From contig SDOX01000017.1 of assembly GCA_004565275.1 (NCBI GenBank), forward strand, positions 415,898 through 479,897: 64,000 nt of DNA. The letters run 5' to 3'. Below are positions 19,934 to 30,870 of this stretch, one piece after another. The notes under the pieces are model-generated. The model was given only the letters and a program-made list of their open reading frames with translations, did no database searches and was not told where the DNA came from. The position numbers were made by a program, and so were the translations under genes. This DNA comes from Nannochloropsis salina CCMP1776 (lineage: Eukaryota; Sar; Eustigmatophyceae; Eustigmatales; Monodopsidaceae). Position 1 is the first letter of the stretch. Each line of letters starts with the position of its first letter.

Positions 19934-21511
19934 ATGCCTTCGACCGCTGCCGCTGCCGCAATGAGCACGAGCGCAGCCGCGGCTGCTACTGGCAAGACAG
20001 AGGCCCTGCGGGGTTTTACAATCGTGGTGGCCGCCACAGCCAAGACCTTCGGCATCGGCAAAGCCGGTCAGCTTCCTTGGAACCTGCCGCAAGACATGGA
20101 GCATTTCAAGCGACTCACTGCATGCACCAGTGTGCCTGACAAAATCAACGCGGTTATTATGGGACGGCGGACGTGGCAGTCCATCCCCGAGAAGTTTCGC
20201 CCACTGCGGAACCGGTTGAATGTTGTCTTGAGTCGGAATCCAGGCATCCGGGAACAGCTCAACCTTCCGCAAGGAGTGCGGGTAGCCACTTCGTTAAAGG
20301 CTGCGCTGGCTCTCCTGGCGCACGGAAACGACGCCTCGGTGGTGGAGAAGGTGTTTGTGATCGGTGGGGCAGCGGTTTACCGGGAGGCCGTGATATCAGA
20401 GGCCTGCGAGGCCATCGAGTTCACATCTATCGAGGAGAAGCGGGGTGCTACCCCCTTGTTTGCCGACTGCGACGCCCATTTTCCCGTCATCCCTGCCACT
20501 GAATACTGTCTTGTCAGCTCCACGCCTGTTTTGTCGCAGAATGCTTTGCGTTTCCGTTTTCAACGCTACGAGCGTTTGGATCGGGGGCCTTCCGCGGATT
20601 CGCCGGTCGGCGGCGGCCCAAGCAAGGTCTCGGGAGCGGCTGGGAACCAAGAGGAGGCCCAGTACCTGCGACTCGTGCAGGAGATCATCGAGCACGGGAA
20701 GCGGCGGGGGGACCGGACGCAGACAGGCACCCTCTCAAAATTTGGCGCCCAGCTCCGGTTTTCCCTGCGTGACGAGACCTTTCCCTTGCTCACCACCAAG
20801 CGGGTCTTTTGGCGCGGGGTGGCCGAAGAACTCTTGTGGTTCATCTCCGGATCGACCGATGCGAATTATTTGAAGGAGAAAAAAATTGGAATCTGGGACG
20901 GGAACTCCTCCCGGGAATATTTGGACAAATTGGGCCTTTCTCACCGGGAAGAGGGGGATTTGGGCCCCGTCTACGGCTTCCAATGGCGGCATTTCGGGGC
21001 GGAGTATTCGGACATGCACGCAGACTACACAGGCAAAGGCATCGACCAGTTGGCTCGGGCGATCACCACCATCAAGGACAACCCAGAGGATCGCCGCATC
21101 ATTGTCTCGGCCTGGAACCCCGCGGATTTGGGGAAGATGGCCCTGCCGCCGTGTCACATGTTTTGTCAATTCTATGTGGCAGACGGAGAGCTCTCTTGTC
21201 AGATGTATCAGCGTTCCGCAGACATGGGGTTGGGTGTGCCGTTCAATATTGCCTCTTACGCACTCTTGACACGCTTGGTAGCTCAAGTCTGTGGCTTGAA
21301 GGCCGGAGAGTTCATTCACACGATTGGGGATGCACATGTGTACCTGAATCATGTAGACGCGCTGAAAGAGCAGCTCACCCGGACCCCTCGATCTTTTCCG
21401 AAGCTGCGGATCAATCCTGCTAAGAAACATATCGATTCGTTCACTTTCGAGGACTTTACCATTGAGGGCTATCTACCTCACGAGAGTCTGAAGATGAAGA
21501 TGGCAGTGTAG
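19934..21511 (+). CDS. DHFR-TS: bifunctional dihydrofolate reductase-thymidylate synthase
   Basis: One chain makes dTMP from dUMP and recycles the dihydrofolate produced. The frame is open from 19850, but the first ATG is 19934, giving 525 residues. An Ala/Ser/Thr-rich leader precedes the DHFR domain (~28-210): [41 protein letters not shown] and [11 protein letters not shown] are its cofactor- and substrate-site motifs. A short linker leads to the TS domain (~235-525): [32 protein letters not shown], the active-site Cys407 in [29 protein letters not shown] and the C-terminal MKMAV tail. Fusion of the two enzymes is typical of plants, alveolates and stramenopiles. The gene is divergent to dTMP kinase. 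Confidence 0.97.
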   Translation: MPSTAAAAAMSTSAAAAATGKTEALRGFTIVVAATAKTFGIGKAGQLPWNLPQDMEHFKRLTACTSVPDKINAVIMGRRTWQSIPEKFRPLRNRLNVVLSRNPGIREQLNLPQGVRVATSLKAALALLAHGNDASVVEKVFVIGGAAVYREAVISEACEAIEFTSIEEKRGATPLFADCDAHFPVIPATEYCLVSSTPVLSQNALRFRFQRYERLDRGPSADSPVGGGPSKVSGAAGNQEEAQYLRLVQEIIEHGKRRGDRTQTGTLSKFGAQLRFSLRDETFPLLTTKRVFWRGVAEELLWFISGSTDANYLKEKKIGIWDGNSSREYLDKLGLSHREEGDLGPVYGFQWRHFGAEYSDMHADYTGKGIDQLARAITTIKDNPEDRRIIVSAWNPADLGKMALPPCHMFCQFYVADGELSCQMYQRSADMGLGVPFNIASYALLTRLVAQVCGLKAGEFIHTIGDAHVYLNHVDALKEQLTRTPRSFPKLRINPAKKHIDSFTFEDFTIEGYLPHESLKMKMAV

Positions 21512-22634
21512 GAGAAGTTCTCAACGGAGGTTAAAAAAAACGATAACGGAGATGTAGGAGTAAAGCACATTGTTTCTCCGAATAGAAGCAAGACATAAAT
21601 GGACGCCATAAAATAATTACTTGCCAATGTTGCGCAATTTTTCGAAATCGGCCGAGATGTACGGTAAGAAGTGACGTGCGCTGGATTTCCGTACATGCTT
21701 TCAAGCACGACGACTTGAAGCACAAGAGGCAACGTAACGCCGTCCCAGCCGTTGCTTTCGTCCAGGAGAAAATGACCGCTACACCATATTTATCGCTCCT
21801 CGTTGAGTTCTGCTTCAATTATGAAAGCATGTGATTCAGGAACATCTTTACTTAAGGTTTGTTTGGAAGTCCCATAATTCTTCTCCAAAAGTGAGCCAGC
21901 GACGATCGCGACTAACCCCCTTCAGATCGTGCTCGGGCGCGATATGCACGCACAAGCTCCGCCCACTTGTTGTGTCGCGCAATACATTTCAGGCTGTATA
22001 TGCTACGTTGAAGAAGACGACCTAGACAAGGGGAGATCATCGATCCCTTCGCGTCTTCTGTCTGTCTTCACATGGCGCTGGGAATCGCTTCGGATCCGTT
22101 GCAAGACCGGCGAGCTTCTTCTATCTAATCTAGAGCTTACTTCTGTCCCGTGCCCACGTGCCTATGCACCTCACCACAGTTAATCTCGTCTGCCAAGTCG
22201 CTTGTCTTGTCTTGCTGCTATCAGAATACCAAACATTGAAGGCATGTCCGCTTCCCCCGAGCAGATGTTTGCCCCTTTTGAGGTACGTAGAAGGAAAAGT
22301 TACGGGAATCTTGCTTAAAAAATGGATTGGCCACGTCTTGCTTAAATACTCGTTTGGTTATTCGATTATGCGTGTAATGAAGTAGTGTGTAATGCTTTAT
22401 TTGAACCTTCGCTTCGTAAAGATTCTTGCGCCCGGGACACGCCATGGCGCCCTGTAGCCCACATTGGCGTGCGTGCTCCCCCCCAGGGTTTGCCACGCTC
22501 AAACATGGGCTTCTCTAGGTCTTTATATTATGTTGCTCAAGTTTTTGTGTGAAAAGACTGACTTGTAATGTGTTTGACAAAGATCCTACCTCACGTACAA
22601 GCCGTGATGTGTTAGTCTTCCCTTTGAATTTGTT
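21512..22634. other. intergenic between tandem genes
   Basis: This 1,123-base gap is AT-rich, especially at 21530-21640 and 22280-22420. It has no frame with coding character and no RNA gene that I can support. Confidence 0.4.
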
Positions 22635-25600
22635 ATGCTCGCCTTCCCCACTCCGGGGCTCACGGCCCCTTTCCTCGCCATCACGCAGGCCAAAATGCGG
22701 AAAGAGCATCTGAGTGACGCGGCCATTGCCTCCTTCAAAAATTCTTACATGGCCCTGGTGTCGGGCGCCTCAGGAGTCATTGCCGAAAGCGATATCAAAC
22801 CCGCCGAGGGCCTACCCAATCTGGAGAAAGATCTAAAGCCCAAGATCAAGGTGAACCCGGAGCTTCTCAAGGAAACCGTGGTCTTGAAACTGAACGGCGG
22901 GCTGGGCACTGGCATGGGCTTGGACAAGGCGAAATCCCTGCTGCCCGTGAAGGGGAAGGATACCTTCTTGGACCTGACCGCCAAGCAAGTCATGGCCTTC
23001 CGGCATAAATTCAAGAGCCACGTCCGCTTTATCCTCATGAACTCCTTCAGCACCTCCGAGGACACGCTCAGCTACCTGAGCAAGTACCCGGCGTTGGTCG
23101 CCGACCCCAACCTGGAGCTCCTGCAAAACAAAGTCCCCAAGGTGGATGCGGCCAGCCTGGAGCCAGTGGCATGGCCCACGAATCCCGCGCAAGAGTGGTG
23201 TCCTCCAGGCCACGGCGATCTCTACGCGGCCTTGGACGGATCGGGGACCTTGGACCGTCTCCTGGCGGACGGGGTCAAGTACATGTTCGTGTCCAATTCG
23301 GACAACCTGGGCGCGACCTTGGATCTGTCCCTGCTCACGTATTTCGCCGAGTCGGGCTCCTCCTTCATGATGGAGTGCGCGGAGAGGACGGAGGCGGACA
23401 AGAAGGGGGGGCACCTGGCGGTACGGTCCAGCGACGGCCAGCTGATCTTGCGGGAATCTGCCCAGTGTGCCAAGGAAGACGAACCCGCCTTCCAAGATGT
23501 CTCGCGGCACAAGTACTTCAACACCAACAACCTGTGGGTGCGCCTGGACAAGCTCAAGGAGGCCACCATCGCCGCCGGGGGTCTCATCCCCCTCCCCATG
23601 ATCAAGAACGGGAAGACCGTGGACCCCAAGGACGGGAAAAGCCCCAAAGTTTGGCAGCTGGAGACGGCGATGGGCGCGGCCATTGAATGCTTTCCCGGCT
23701 CGTCCGCCGTGGTCGTGCCCCGCACCCGCTTTGTCCCCGTCAAGAAATGCAACGACCTCCTCCTCCTCCGCTCCGACACCTACGTGCTCACTGCCGACGG
23801 AACTCCGGCTCTGGACCCGTCTCGGCACGGCGCCGCCCCTCTCATCAATTTGGACGATAAAGCCTACAAGCTGGTGCAGCAGCTCGAGGCGGCCACTCAG
23901 GGGGGAACGCCCTCTCTGGTGGGCGCGGACCGCTTGACCATCCAAGGGCAAGTCTGGCTCTCCTCGGGGGTCGTCTTTCAGGGCACCACCACGGTCACGA
24001 ACACGGGCGACGAGCCCAAAGTGCTGCCGAAGGGGGTTTACAAGGATGCGAGTGTGGACCTGACGGCGGCGCCCGGTCTCGGGGCCCTCCGGCCCACGAT
24101 TGTGGCCACGGCTCCCATCCCCGGACAAAAGCCTGGTACCTCAGGGCTTAGGAAGAAGGTGGTGGAGTTCCAAAGCCCCCATTACCTGAACAATTTCGTG
24201 CAGGCCGTATTTAATGCCTTGGTGGACTTTGGGACGGACGTGACCCTGGGGGGTAGTCTGGTTGTGGGCGGGGACGGCCGCTACTTTAACCCCGAAGCCA
24301 TCCAAATCATTACCAAGATGGCGGTGGCCAACGGAGTCAAACGGATCTTGATCGCCAAAGACGGCCTTCTCTCGACCCCAGCCGCGTCGGCGGTCATCCG
24401 TGAGCGGGGCCCCGCCTGGCAAAAGGCGTTCGGCGCGTTCATCCTCTCTGCTTCCCACAACCCGGGCGGACCCTCGGAAGACTTTGGGATCAAGTACAAC
24501 ATCGAAAATGGAGGACCGGCTCCCGAGAAGGTGACCAACGCCATGTACTCGTATACCACCACCCTGACCTCCTACAAAATCGCGCCGGATTTCCCAGATG
24601 TGGACACAAGTAAGCTGGGCAGCACCCGGGTCGTCTCGGCGGACGGGAGCCGTGGTGTGGTGGTGACCGTGTTCGACGGCCTGGAGGGGCACGTAAAGCT
24701 GCTCAAGACCATCTTCGATTTCGAGGCGATCCAGACGCTTATGCAACGGCCGGATTTTTCCCTTGTCTACGACTCCATGTCCGGAGTCCAGGGGCCGTAT
24801 GCCCACAAGGTGTTTGTGGAGGAGTTGGGCGCGGCGACGACCTGTCTCTTGAACGCGGAGCCCAAGGATGATTTCGGGGGAGGGCATGCGGATCCGAATC
24901 TGACGTACGCACACGATCTCATCCATGTGATGGGGGTGGACAGCAAGGGTAACGCGGTGGCTGCGAAGGAGGGGGTCTTGATCCCTTCCTTCGGCGCGGC
25001 GGCGGATGGAGACGCGGACAGGAACATGATTTTGGGCCGACAGTTCTTTGTGACGCCCTCGGATTCCTTGGCGATCATCGTGGCGCACGCAGACGTGATC
25101 CCCTTCTTCCGGGACCAGGGAGGCCTGCGTGGGGTCGCGCGGTCCATGCCCACGAGCGGTGCGGTGGACCTGGTGGCCAAGCGGATGAACATGAGCCTGT
25201 TCGAGACCCCGACGGGCTGGAAATTCTTTGGAAACCTGATGGACAGCCGGGAGATGGGCGGTGCGAACTACACGCCCTTCATTTGCGGGGAGGAGAGCTT
25301 TGGCACGGGCTCGGATCACGTCCGGGAGAAGGACGGCATGTGGGCTGTCCTGGCCTGGCTGTCCATTCTGGCCCATTACAACCAAGACCCGAAGAAGGCC
25401 CTGGTCTCGGTGGAAAGCATCGTGCGGGAGCATTGGCGGACGTATGGGAGGTGAGAGGGGGACAGAGAGGAGGCTGGGTCGAGGCGAGGAGGGGCTGACG
25501 GAGAAAGGGCGTCCGGCACGAGCGCATGCCTGCAGACAATCGTCTTAGGCTGTTCTCCCCTCTACGTCGCTACCACCTGTGTGCATGGCAGTGGCCCGAC

Positions 25601-26101
25601 GATCGTTCCAAATGCATATATTATCCATACTTATTCACCGAGTCAAACCTCTCTATCCTCCCCGGCCCATCCTCCTCCTTGGACCCCCATAGGAACTACT
25701 ACGTGCGGTACGACTACGAGGGCGTGGACAAGAGCCGGGCCGAGGCCATGGTCGGGCACATGACCTCCTCCTTTGCCGCCGTTACCGGGCAACGCCTCGC
25801 GGGCGGTTACACGGTGGCGGTTGCCGATGAGTTCCAGTACGTGGACCCCGTGGACGGCTCGGTCTCCTCCCACCAGGGGGTCAGGTACCTGTTCACGGAC
25901 GGTTCGCGCGTCATTTTCCGCCTCTCGGGCACGGCAGGATCCGGTGCCACGGTCCGCATGTACCTGGAGAAGTACGAGGCCGACCGGAGCAAGCTGGGAT
26001 CGCACCCTCTGGAGGCCCTAGGCGTCTTGGTGCAGGTGGCGTTGGAGCTCTCTGATCTCGAAAAGTTCACGGGGCGCAAGGAGCCGACGGTGATCACGTG
26101 A
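22635..26101 (+). CDS. UDP-glucose pyrophosphorylase-phosphoglucomutase fusion, two exons
   Basis: This fused enzyme interconverts glucose-6-P, glucose-1-P and UDP-glucose, feeding beta-glucan, cellulose and glycolipid synthesis. Exon 1 is 22635-25450 and exon 2 is 25693-26101. The 242-base intron (GTGAGA...CATAG) splits an Arg codon inside the conserved HWRTYGR-NYYVRYDYE segment, and the spliced product has 1,074 residues. Residues ~1-490 are UGPase: LKLNGGLGTGMG nucleotide loop, FILMNSFSTSEDT, and SNSDNLGATLDL. Residues ~500-1074 are alpha-D-phosphohexomutase: phospho-serine Ser607 in LSASHNPGGP, the metal site DGDADRN and the sugar loop GEESFGTGSDH. No plastid or mitochondrial presequence is evident, so it is probably cytosolic. 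This fusion is known from stramenopiles, where it is linked to chrysolaminarin metabolism. Confidence 0.95.
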
Positions 26102-26807
26102 GGGGGAGGGAGGGGGCGAGGGAGGGAGGTAGGGATGACGGTGGACGAACTCAAAGGGGGGGTTTCGGAGCAGTCAGGCGAGAATGGTTGGGGGTGTATC
26201 ATCTTTACTCATGCGTGCAGGCGTCCTTATGATCCATGCGTCTCGAAGGGAGGGGGTAGACGGGAGAGTAGAGGCGAGACAGGGGCAGGGAGGGCATCGG
26301 ACCGCACCCTGTTGGGAGGAATGGCGGCCGCAGTGACGCCGCGCTTCGGGGCAAGGGAAGGTCGGGAGATAGTCAGGGAGAGGAGAAGGGGTTGTGTCGG
26401 GGGAGCGAGGGAGAGAGGGCTCTGGACGACGGGAGGGCCGGGGTGGACCTCTTCTGTACGTGAAGATGAGAAGGGGGGAAAAGACGAAGTAATCACATGG
26501 GAGAGAAACGGGCGCGCATCTGAGGAAGGACGTTAAATTCCAAGGAAATTACGACAGTGGGCTCCAGAAGGAATCCAATGTTCTTTCTTTTATCCACGTG
26601 CTCCCTCGTCGGTCCCGCCCTCTACCTCCCTTGGCTCGCACAGTGTTTCCTCTCAGAGGAACCTCCCCTACACGCTAGGTATACAAGCCTCGTCCACACC
26701 CCACAGACACACAAATATTTACACATGCACGCAGACGTACACGGACACATGCATGCCATGACATATGCACATACAGACATCCATGCACGCGAAGAACACA
26801 GCCTGCC
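26102..26807. other. intergenic, convergent 3' flanks with CA-rich tract
   Basis: This 706-base gap lies between the UGP-PGM stop and the RHL1 stop. It is G-rich at 26100-26480 and has an imperfect ACA/CAT-rich simple-sequence stretch at about 26690-26790. Plus-strand Ser/Pro frames over its right end are the complement of the RHL1 Glu-rich tail. Confidence 0.45.
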
Positions 26808-28240
26808 TCACCCTGAAAAATCGGAATCTTCCTCATCATCGTCGGCCTCCTCGTCGTCCTCCTCCTCTTCTTCTTTTCCTTCTTCCTCTCCCTCTTCATT
26901 CTCCTCTCCCTCCTCTTCCTCCTCACTTTCTTCTGCGACTACCCGCCGTCGCGCTCTCACCGCAGCTTTCCGTTTCCGCCGCCCCGGAGGGGTCCCTCCC
27001 ACCTCCTCCTCACCCTCCTCCTCCTCCTCCTCCTCCTCCTCCACCACCACCATCTTCGTGCGCGAGACGACGCCACCACTCTTCGTCCGCCGTGCCCTCT
27101 TTACCACCTCCGCCCCCCGGGACCACCTCCGTGTCGCACCAGTATCCCCCTCCTCCTCCCCTTCCTCCTCCCCCTCTTCCCCCTCACTGTCGTCCGCCAG
27201 GTCCACCACACTCCCTTGCTTCTGCCTCCCAGTTCTTCTCCTGTCGATTTTGGCCTTGGAGGCATGTTGGTTCTGTCTTTGTCGCCCGCTTTTTATTTTA
27301 CATTTCGCTTCAAGTTTCGAGCCCCTTTCCTCCTCCTCCTCCTCCTCCTCCTCCTCCTCCTCCTCCTCCTCCTCCTCCTCCACGTCTTCATTCTCGTCGT
27401 CGTCTCGGTACGTGGCCGCGGAAGCCGTGCGGCGCTTCAAATGGCTCCTGGGCGGCAACTTGATCTCCTCCTCCTCTTCCTCACCCCCCCCGTCCTCCTT
27501 CCCTCCCTCGTCCTCCTCCCCCCACGAATCGCTTTCGTCCTCATCACTTCCACTCTCCCAGCCACCTTTCTGCTTCATAACTGGCTTTCGCGCCCTCTTC
27601 GGTCGCCCCCCCCCCCGGGCCCCTCAACCTCCCCAACTGCGTCCTTCCCCTCCCCCTCCCCCCCGCCTCCCTCCTTCCTTGTCCCTCCCAGCGCCTCTCC
27701 CGCCCGCGGCCCCTCCACTTGGAAATTCATCTCCTTTGGAAACGGCCAGGGCTTCTCCTCCGGATTTTCCTTCTCGGTGCCGATCCACCAGACCTTGGAG
27801 AAGACAACCAGGGTGTTGACAAGGTCCTTGCACGTCACGCTGCGTTTGCCCTCAAAAGCGAGAGGAAGCAAACGGACCTCCGGGCGCACGATCCTACCCT
27901 GACATTTCATCCGGCCTTGTGTAAAATCCAAATAGAGGACAGGCGTTTCCGTGTCCATCTGTGCGATAGTACCCAGTTTACCGCCCGCTTGCGTTATGGT
28001 CATGATTGCAGGAAGGATGAAGACGTAGCGTGTTTTCTTCGCGCCTTTTCGCACGATGTCACAGCCATCCCAGCGTCGAAGGTCTTTGACGCGTATTGAT
28101 GAGGGCACTAATTTGGCGGCGTCCAGATTCACAGATTTCTTTGCCAACACGTGCTCAACGCGGGCTTCGGCGTCGCGAAGTTCAACGAGGGCAGGGTCGT
28201 CGTCTGCTTTTGAGGCTTTCGAATTATTTATAGACGACAT
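26808..28240 (-). CDS. RHL1: RHL1-type topoisomerase VI accessory protein (two frames)
   Basis: Plant RHL1 is a nuclear component of the topoisomerase VI complex needed for endoreduplication. The part from ATG 28240 to about 27620 contains the family core: RRWDGCDIVRKGAKKTRYVF, VLYLDFTQGRMKCQGRIV and VVFSKVWWIGTEKENPEE. A second frame (27600-26808) carries the acidic tail, opening with RPKRARKPVMKQKGGWES and then Glu-rich runs with basic patches (GRRKRKAAVRARRR). Acidic, basic-patched tails also occur in plant RHL1. The two frames are offset by one base exactly around an 11-C run at 27606-27616, so either a short intron lies between about 27730 and 27600 or the run length is wrong. I see no unambiguous intron borders there. 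The tail is encoded by long TCC repeats. Confidence 0.82.
27328..27381. repeat. (TCC)n trinucleotide microsatellite, about 18 units
   Basis: A nearly perfect TCC repeat that encodes an unbroken Glu run in the RHL1 tail on the minus strand. A second shorter tract of about ten units lies at 27013-27041. Lengths probably vary between strains. Confidence 0.85.
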
Positions 28241-29246
28241 TTTTGGTTGAAAAAGATTCAGGTGTACATGAGATGAAAAATATGTAGATAAAGGCCTGTG
28301 CGCATTTGGAGGTTAACGTGTGATGATACGGAGGAAACAGACATATATGAGGAAGAAGGCTTGGGGAATCGAAGAGCATGAGAAGTAGGCATTGACCCAA
28401 AAATGCAAGGCCTCAGACACCAAGAATTGCCCAGACTACAGCACACAAGTGACTGAAGCACTGTCGTTGCCTGCCATGCCTTGCATCTTTTCCGCCGTGC
28501 GGGGGACGCTTGGAAGGAGACATGGAGGTGTCGGGGTGTATGATTAGGGTCCGAAATTATGACGATTTGGAAGCTGAGGTGATAAAGAAGGGGAGAGTGC
28601 GCCGCAAAAACACACCACATACTAGCTTCGAAACCTTTCACCGTGTGGCATACACGCGCATAAGCCCGTGTGCACGCGTTTCAGCCACATCGTGGGGCCG
28701 CCTCGCCCGGAAATCTGACCTCATGACCTATGTTTTGGTTTCGCGGTGATATCAGGGCCGCTAAAGGAGTTTGTGGCAGCCGACCAGCCAGCCTTGGCAC
28801 CGGCGTGGTCAACGGGGAGCCCTTTTCCCACGGGGCGTGCCGCGTGTCATCCCTCGCGCGGGACGGAGGGTGCGTATGTATCCTTTGTGGGTGCACGGCT
28901 AGGGAAAAGTGTGTGTTTATGGTGGGGATGGCGGCCGCCTGTACTCCACTAATCCCTCTGGCAGAACCCTCCCTCTCCCTCCACGCACCACCAGCCGGAT
29001 GGATACTTGAGATGCCTCCCGTTTTCGCGTCAATTATACCCTACTCCGCAAATCTACCCCTCGTATATATCTCAACCATACATTTTCGTGTTTATGAGGG
29101 CAATGATGTCGGTCAGGCATCGTCGTTCCTGAATAATGGGACACCTACAAGGGTCCCCTTCAAATCGATCCTTCTCTTTTCATGTCTCCTCATCTATTGG
29201 CCCGTGCACTCCATTACCTTTGCAGACTACCACCAGAAAAATAAAA
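28241..29246. other. divergent intergenic region, RHL1 / small plastid protein
   Basis: This 1,006-base gap separates two diverging genes. A long plus frame (28730-29347) crosses into exon 1 of the next gene in another frame and shows no family features. I support no gene here. Confidence 0.4.
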
Positions 29247-30163
29247 ATGGTGCGACTACTGGCAGTGCTGGTCATTGCGGGCACGGCGTGCGTCTCTGCG
29301 TTTATGCCCGTGCTACCAGCGACACGTGTGCTGCAACAGCAAGGTAAGAACGGGGGTCGTTCTCACCAAGCAACTTAAAAAAGAAATGTAGACGAGTTCC
29401 CAGGCAGATCCTGTACGAAGAAAGAATGCATGCTTATGTGCGACAATTTAGGAAGGCTTAAGAAAAAACATTTAAGGGTGGATGTGGAGGATACAGACAC
29501 GACATCGATGCGGTTCCTGGGTAGGGAGAGGAGGGAGGCCCGGAAGGACGAAGATTGCGGTGGACGACATCAATGAGCACGCCGTGACACCCAACATGCT
29601 TGCGCCGCATGTATACATATGCAATCCTTCTCCTGACCGTGTTTCCTCCCATGGCACCGGGAACCGGCATCCTCCACAGCACGACCGCTAGTGGCTCCGT
29701 TGGAGATGGCCAAGCACCCCCAGTTCAAGATTATCAAGAAAAAGATGCACAAGCGCCCGAAAAAGGTACTGCCTGGCGTTCTAGCATTGCTCTTGGCCTT
29801 CAATCATTTCCCTGCTTCCCTTATCCTTTGTTTTTTTCTCTCATCCGGTACCCTTTTCCTGTCTTCTTTTCCCTCACCCCCTCCTTCCTCCCTGCTCGTC
29901 TTGGCGCCGCGTTCCTTGCCTCAACCTCGCAGAGCAACGCATCAGATCGCAATCGCGGAGGGCACTCGACCCACCCCGTGGACCAACGGGACATGAGCGG
30001 GCCCGGCTGGCTCTTCCCTGACCAGGAGGGGTGGGTGCCGTACGACGAGAGCGTGCACGGCCCCTTGGACGAGGAGATGAAGGAGATGACGGAGGGCCTG
30101 GACCCGATTTGGGTCCGAATTGTGGACCCGGCCACCGGGGAGCCCAAGTTGGAGGACGCGTGA
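29247..30163 (+). CDS. small plastid-targeted basic protein, three exons
   Basis: Exons read at 29247-29343, 29692-29765 and 29933-30163; all junctions are GT/AG and phases match, giving 133 residues. The N-terminus MVRLLAVLVIAGTACVSAF is a signal peptide ending in the SA-F border that marks plastid import in stramenopiles. The mature part begins with a very basic stretch (MAKHPQFKIIKKKMHKRPKK, then SNASDRNRG) and ends with an acidic tail (GWVPYDESVHGPLDEEMKE). The RPKK-S-x-x-DRNR style resembles small plastid ribosomal proteins such as the plant PSRP6 type (HRKTRPKKTQPWDIKRK), so a plastid ribosome component is possible; this is inference. It is encoded divergently from RHL1 and convergently with LCB2. 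Confidence 0.7.
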
Positions 30164-30870
30164 GGAGGGGGCCGGGTGCGATGGGGAGGGAAGGGGTATT
30201 TATACGACGTGCTGGTGTGATATTCGACCACACACGGAGGGAGAGGGGAGGAAGGAAGGGCAAGGCGTTGCGGGGGATGACGGGGAAAAGACCCTCCGCT
30301 GGAGACATTTCTGTGTGCGCACGTGCACGTGGATGGTCCTGGATATGACACCAGGGAGGGGGTAGGCACACAGGGCGACCTTGTGAGTGCGGGAGAGGGA
30401 GTTGAAGGCACTGACGCAATGCAGAAAGAATAAAGGGATCAGTACCGCGAAGTTAATGAAGCTTAAAAAATTCGAGCAAGCAATCAGAGGTGCCGTTACC
30501 CCGTGTCTCTGCTTCCCTTCCTTCCAGCCGTGGAGCCCTCTGGAAAGGGTTGGTTTGCTTTCGATCCGATCCCTTTGCGAGGCATAGTGCCCACGAGGCT
30601 CGCCTCTTGCCAGCACTGAATGCTCTTCTTTCTCTCTTTTTTGTCTCACCGCGTGCTTCGACGCTTTCTTCGATCGAATCCTACTTGCTGCGGGCCTTCT
30701 TATTGACACAACGCAGGCCACATTATCACATACCCTGCAATAAATACAATGCAAACTACCTTGCCCTCCTTCTTCCCTCCTTCCTTCCTACCCTGCTCGC
30801 GTTTCAGCGCGCTCGCGCCGTCTTTTTTCTCGTCCAATCTATCTCCCTTCTCCCTTCCTCGCTTCTCCCC
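30164..30870. other. intergenic, convergent 3' flanks
   Basis: This 707-base gap lies between convergent genes. A strongly pyrimidine-rich plus strand at 30620-30870 corresponds to a purine-rich LCB2 3' UTR. No gene is supported. Confidence 0.4.

Noticed and set aside
22833-25433. Two ~430-codon minus-strand frames across UGP-PGM
   Set aside because: Antisense shadows caused by strong third-position GC bias of the fusion gene.
26557-27819. 420-codon plus-strand frame rich in Ser and Pro
   Set aside because: It is the complement of the GAG/GAA-rich coding sequence of the RHL1 tail on the minus strand; the Ser/Pro composition is a by-product of TCC repeats.
28730-29347. 205-codon plus-strand frame before the small plastid gene
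   Set aside because: It overlaps exon 1 of the plastid protein in another frame and shows no domain or conserved pattern.
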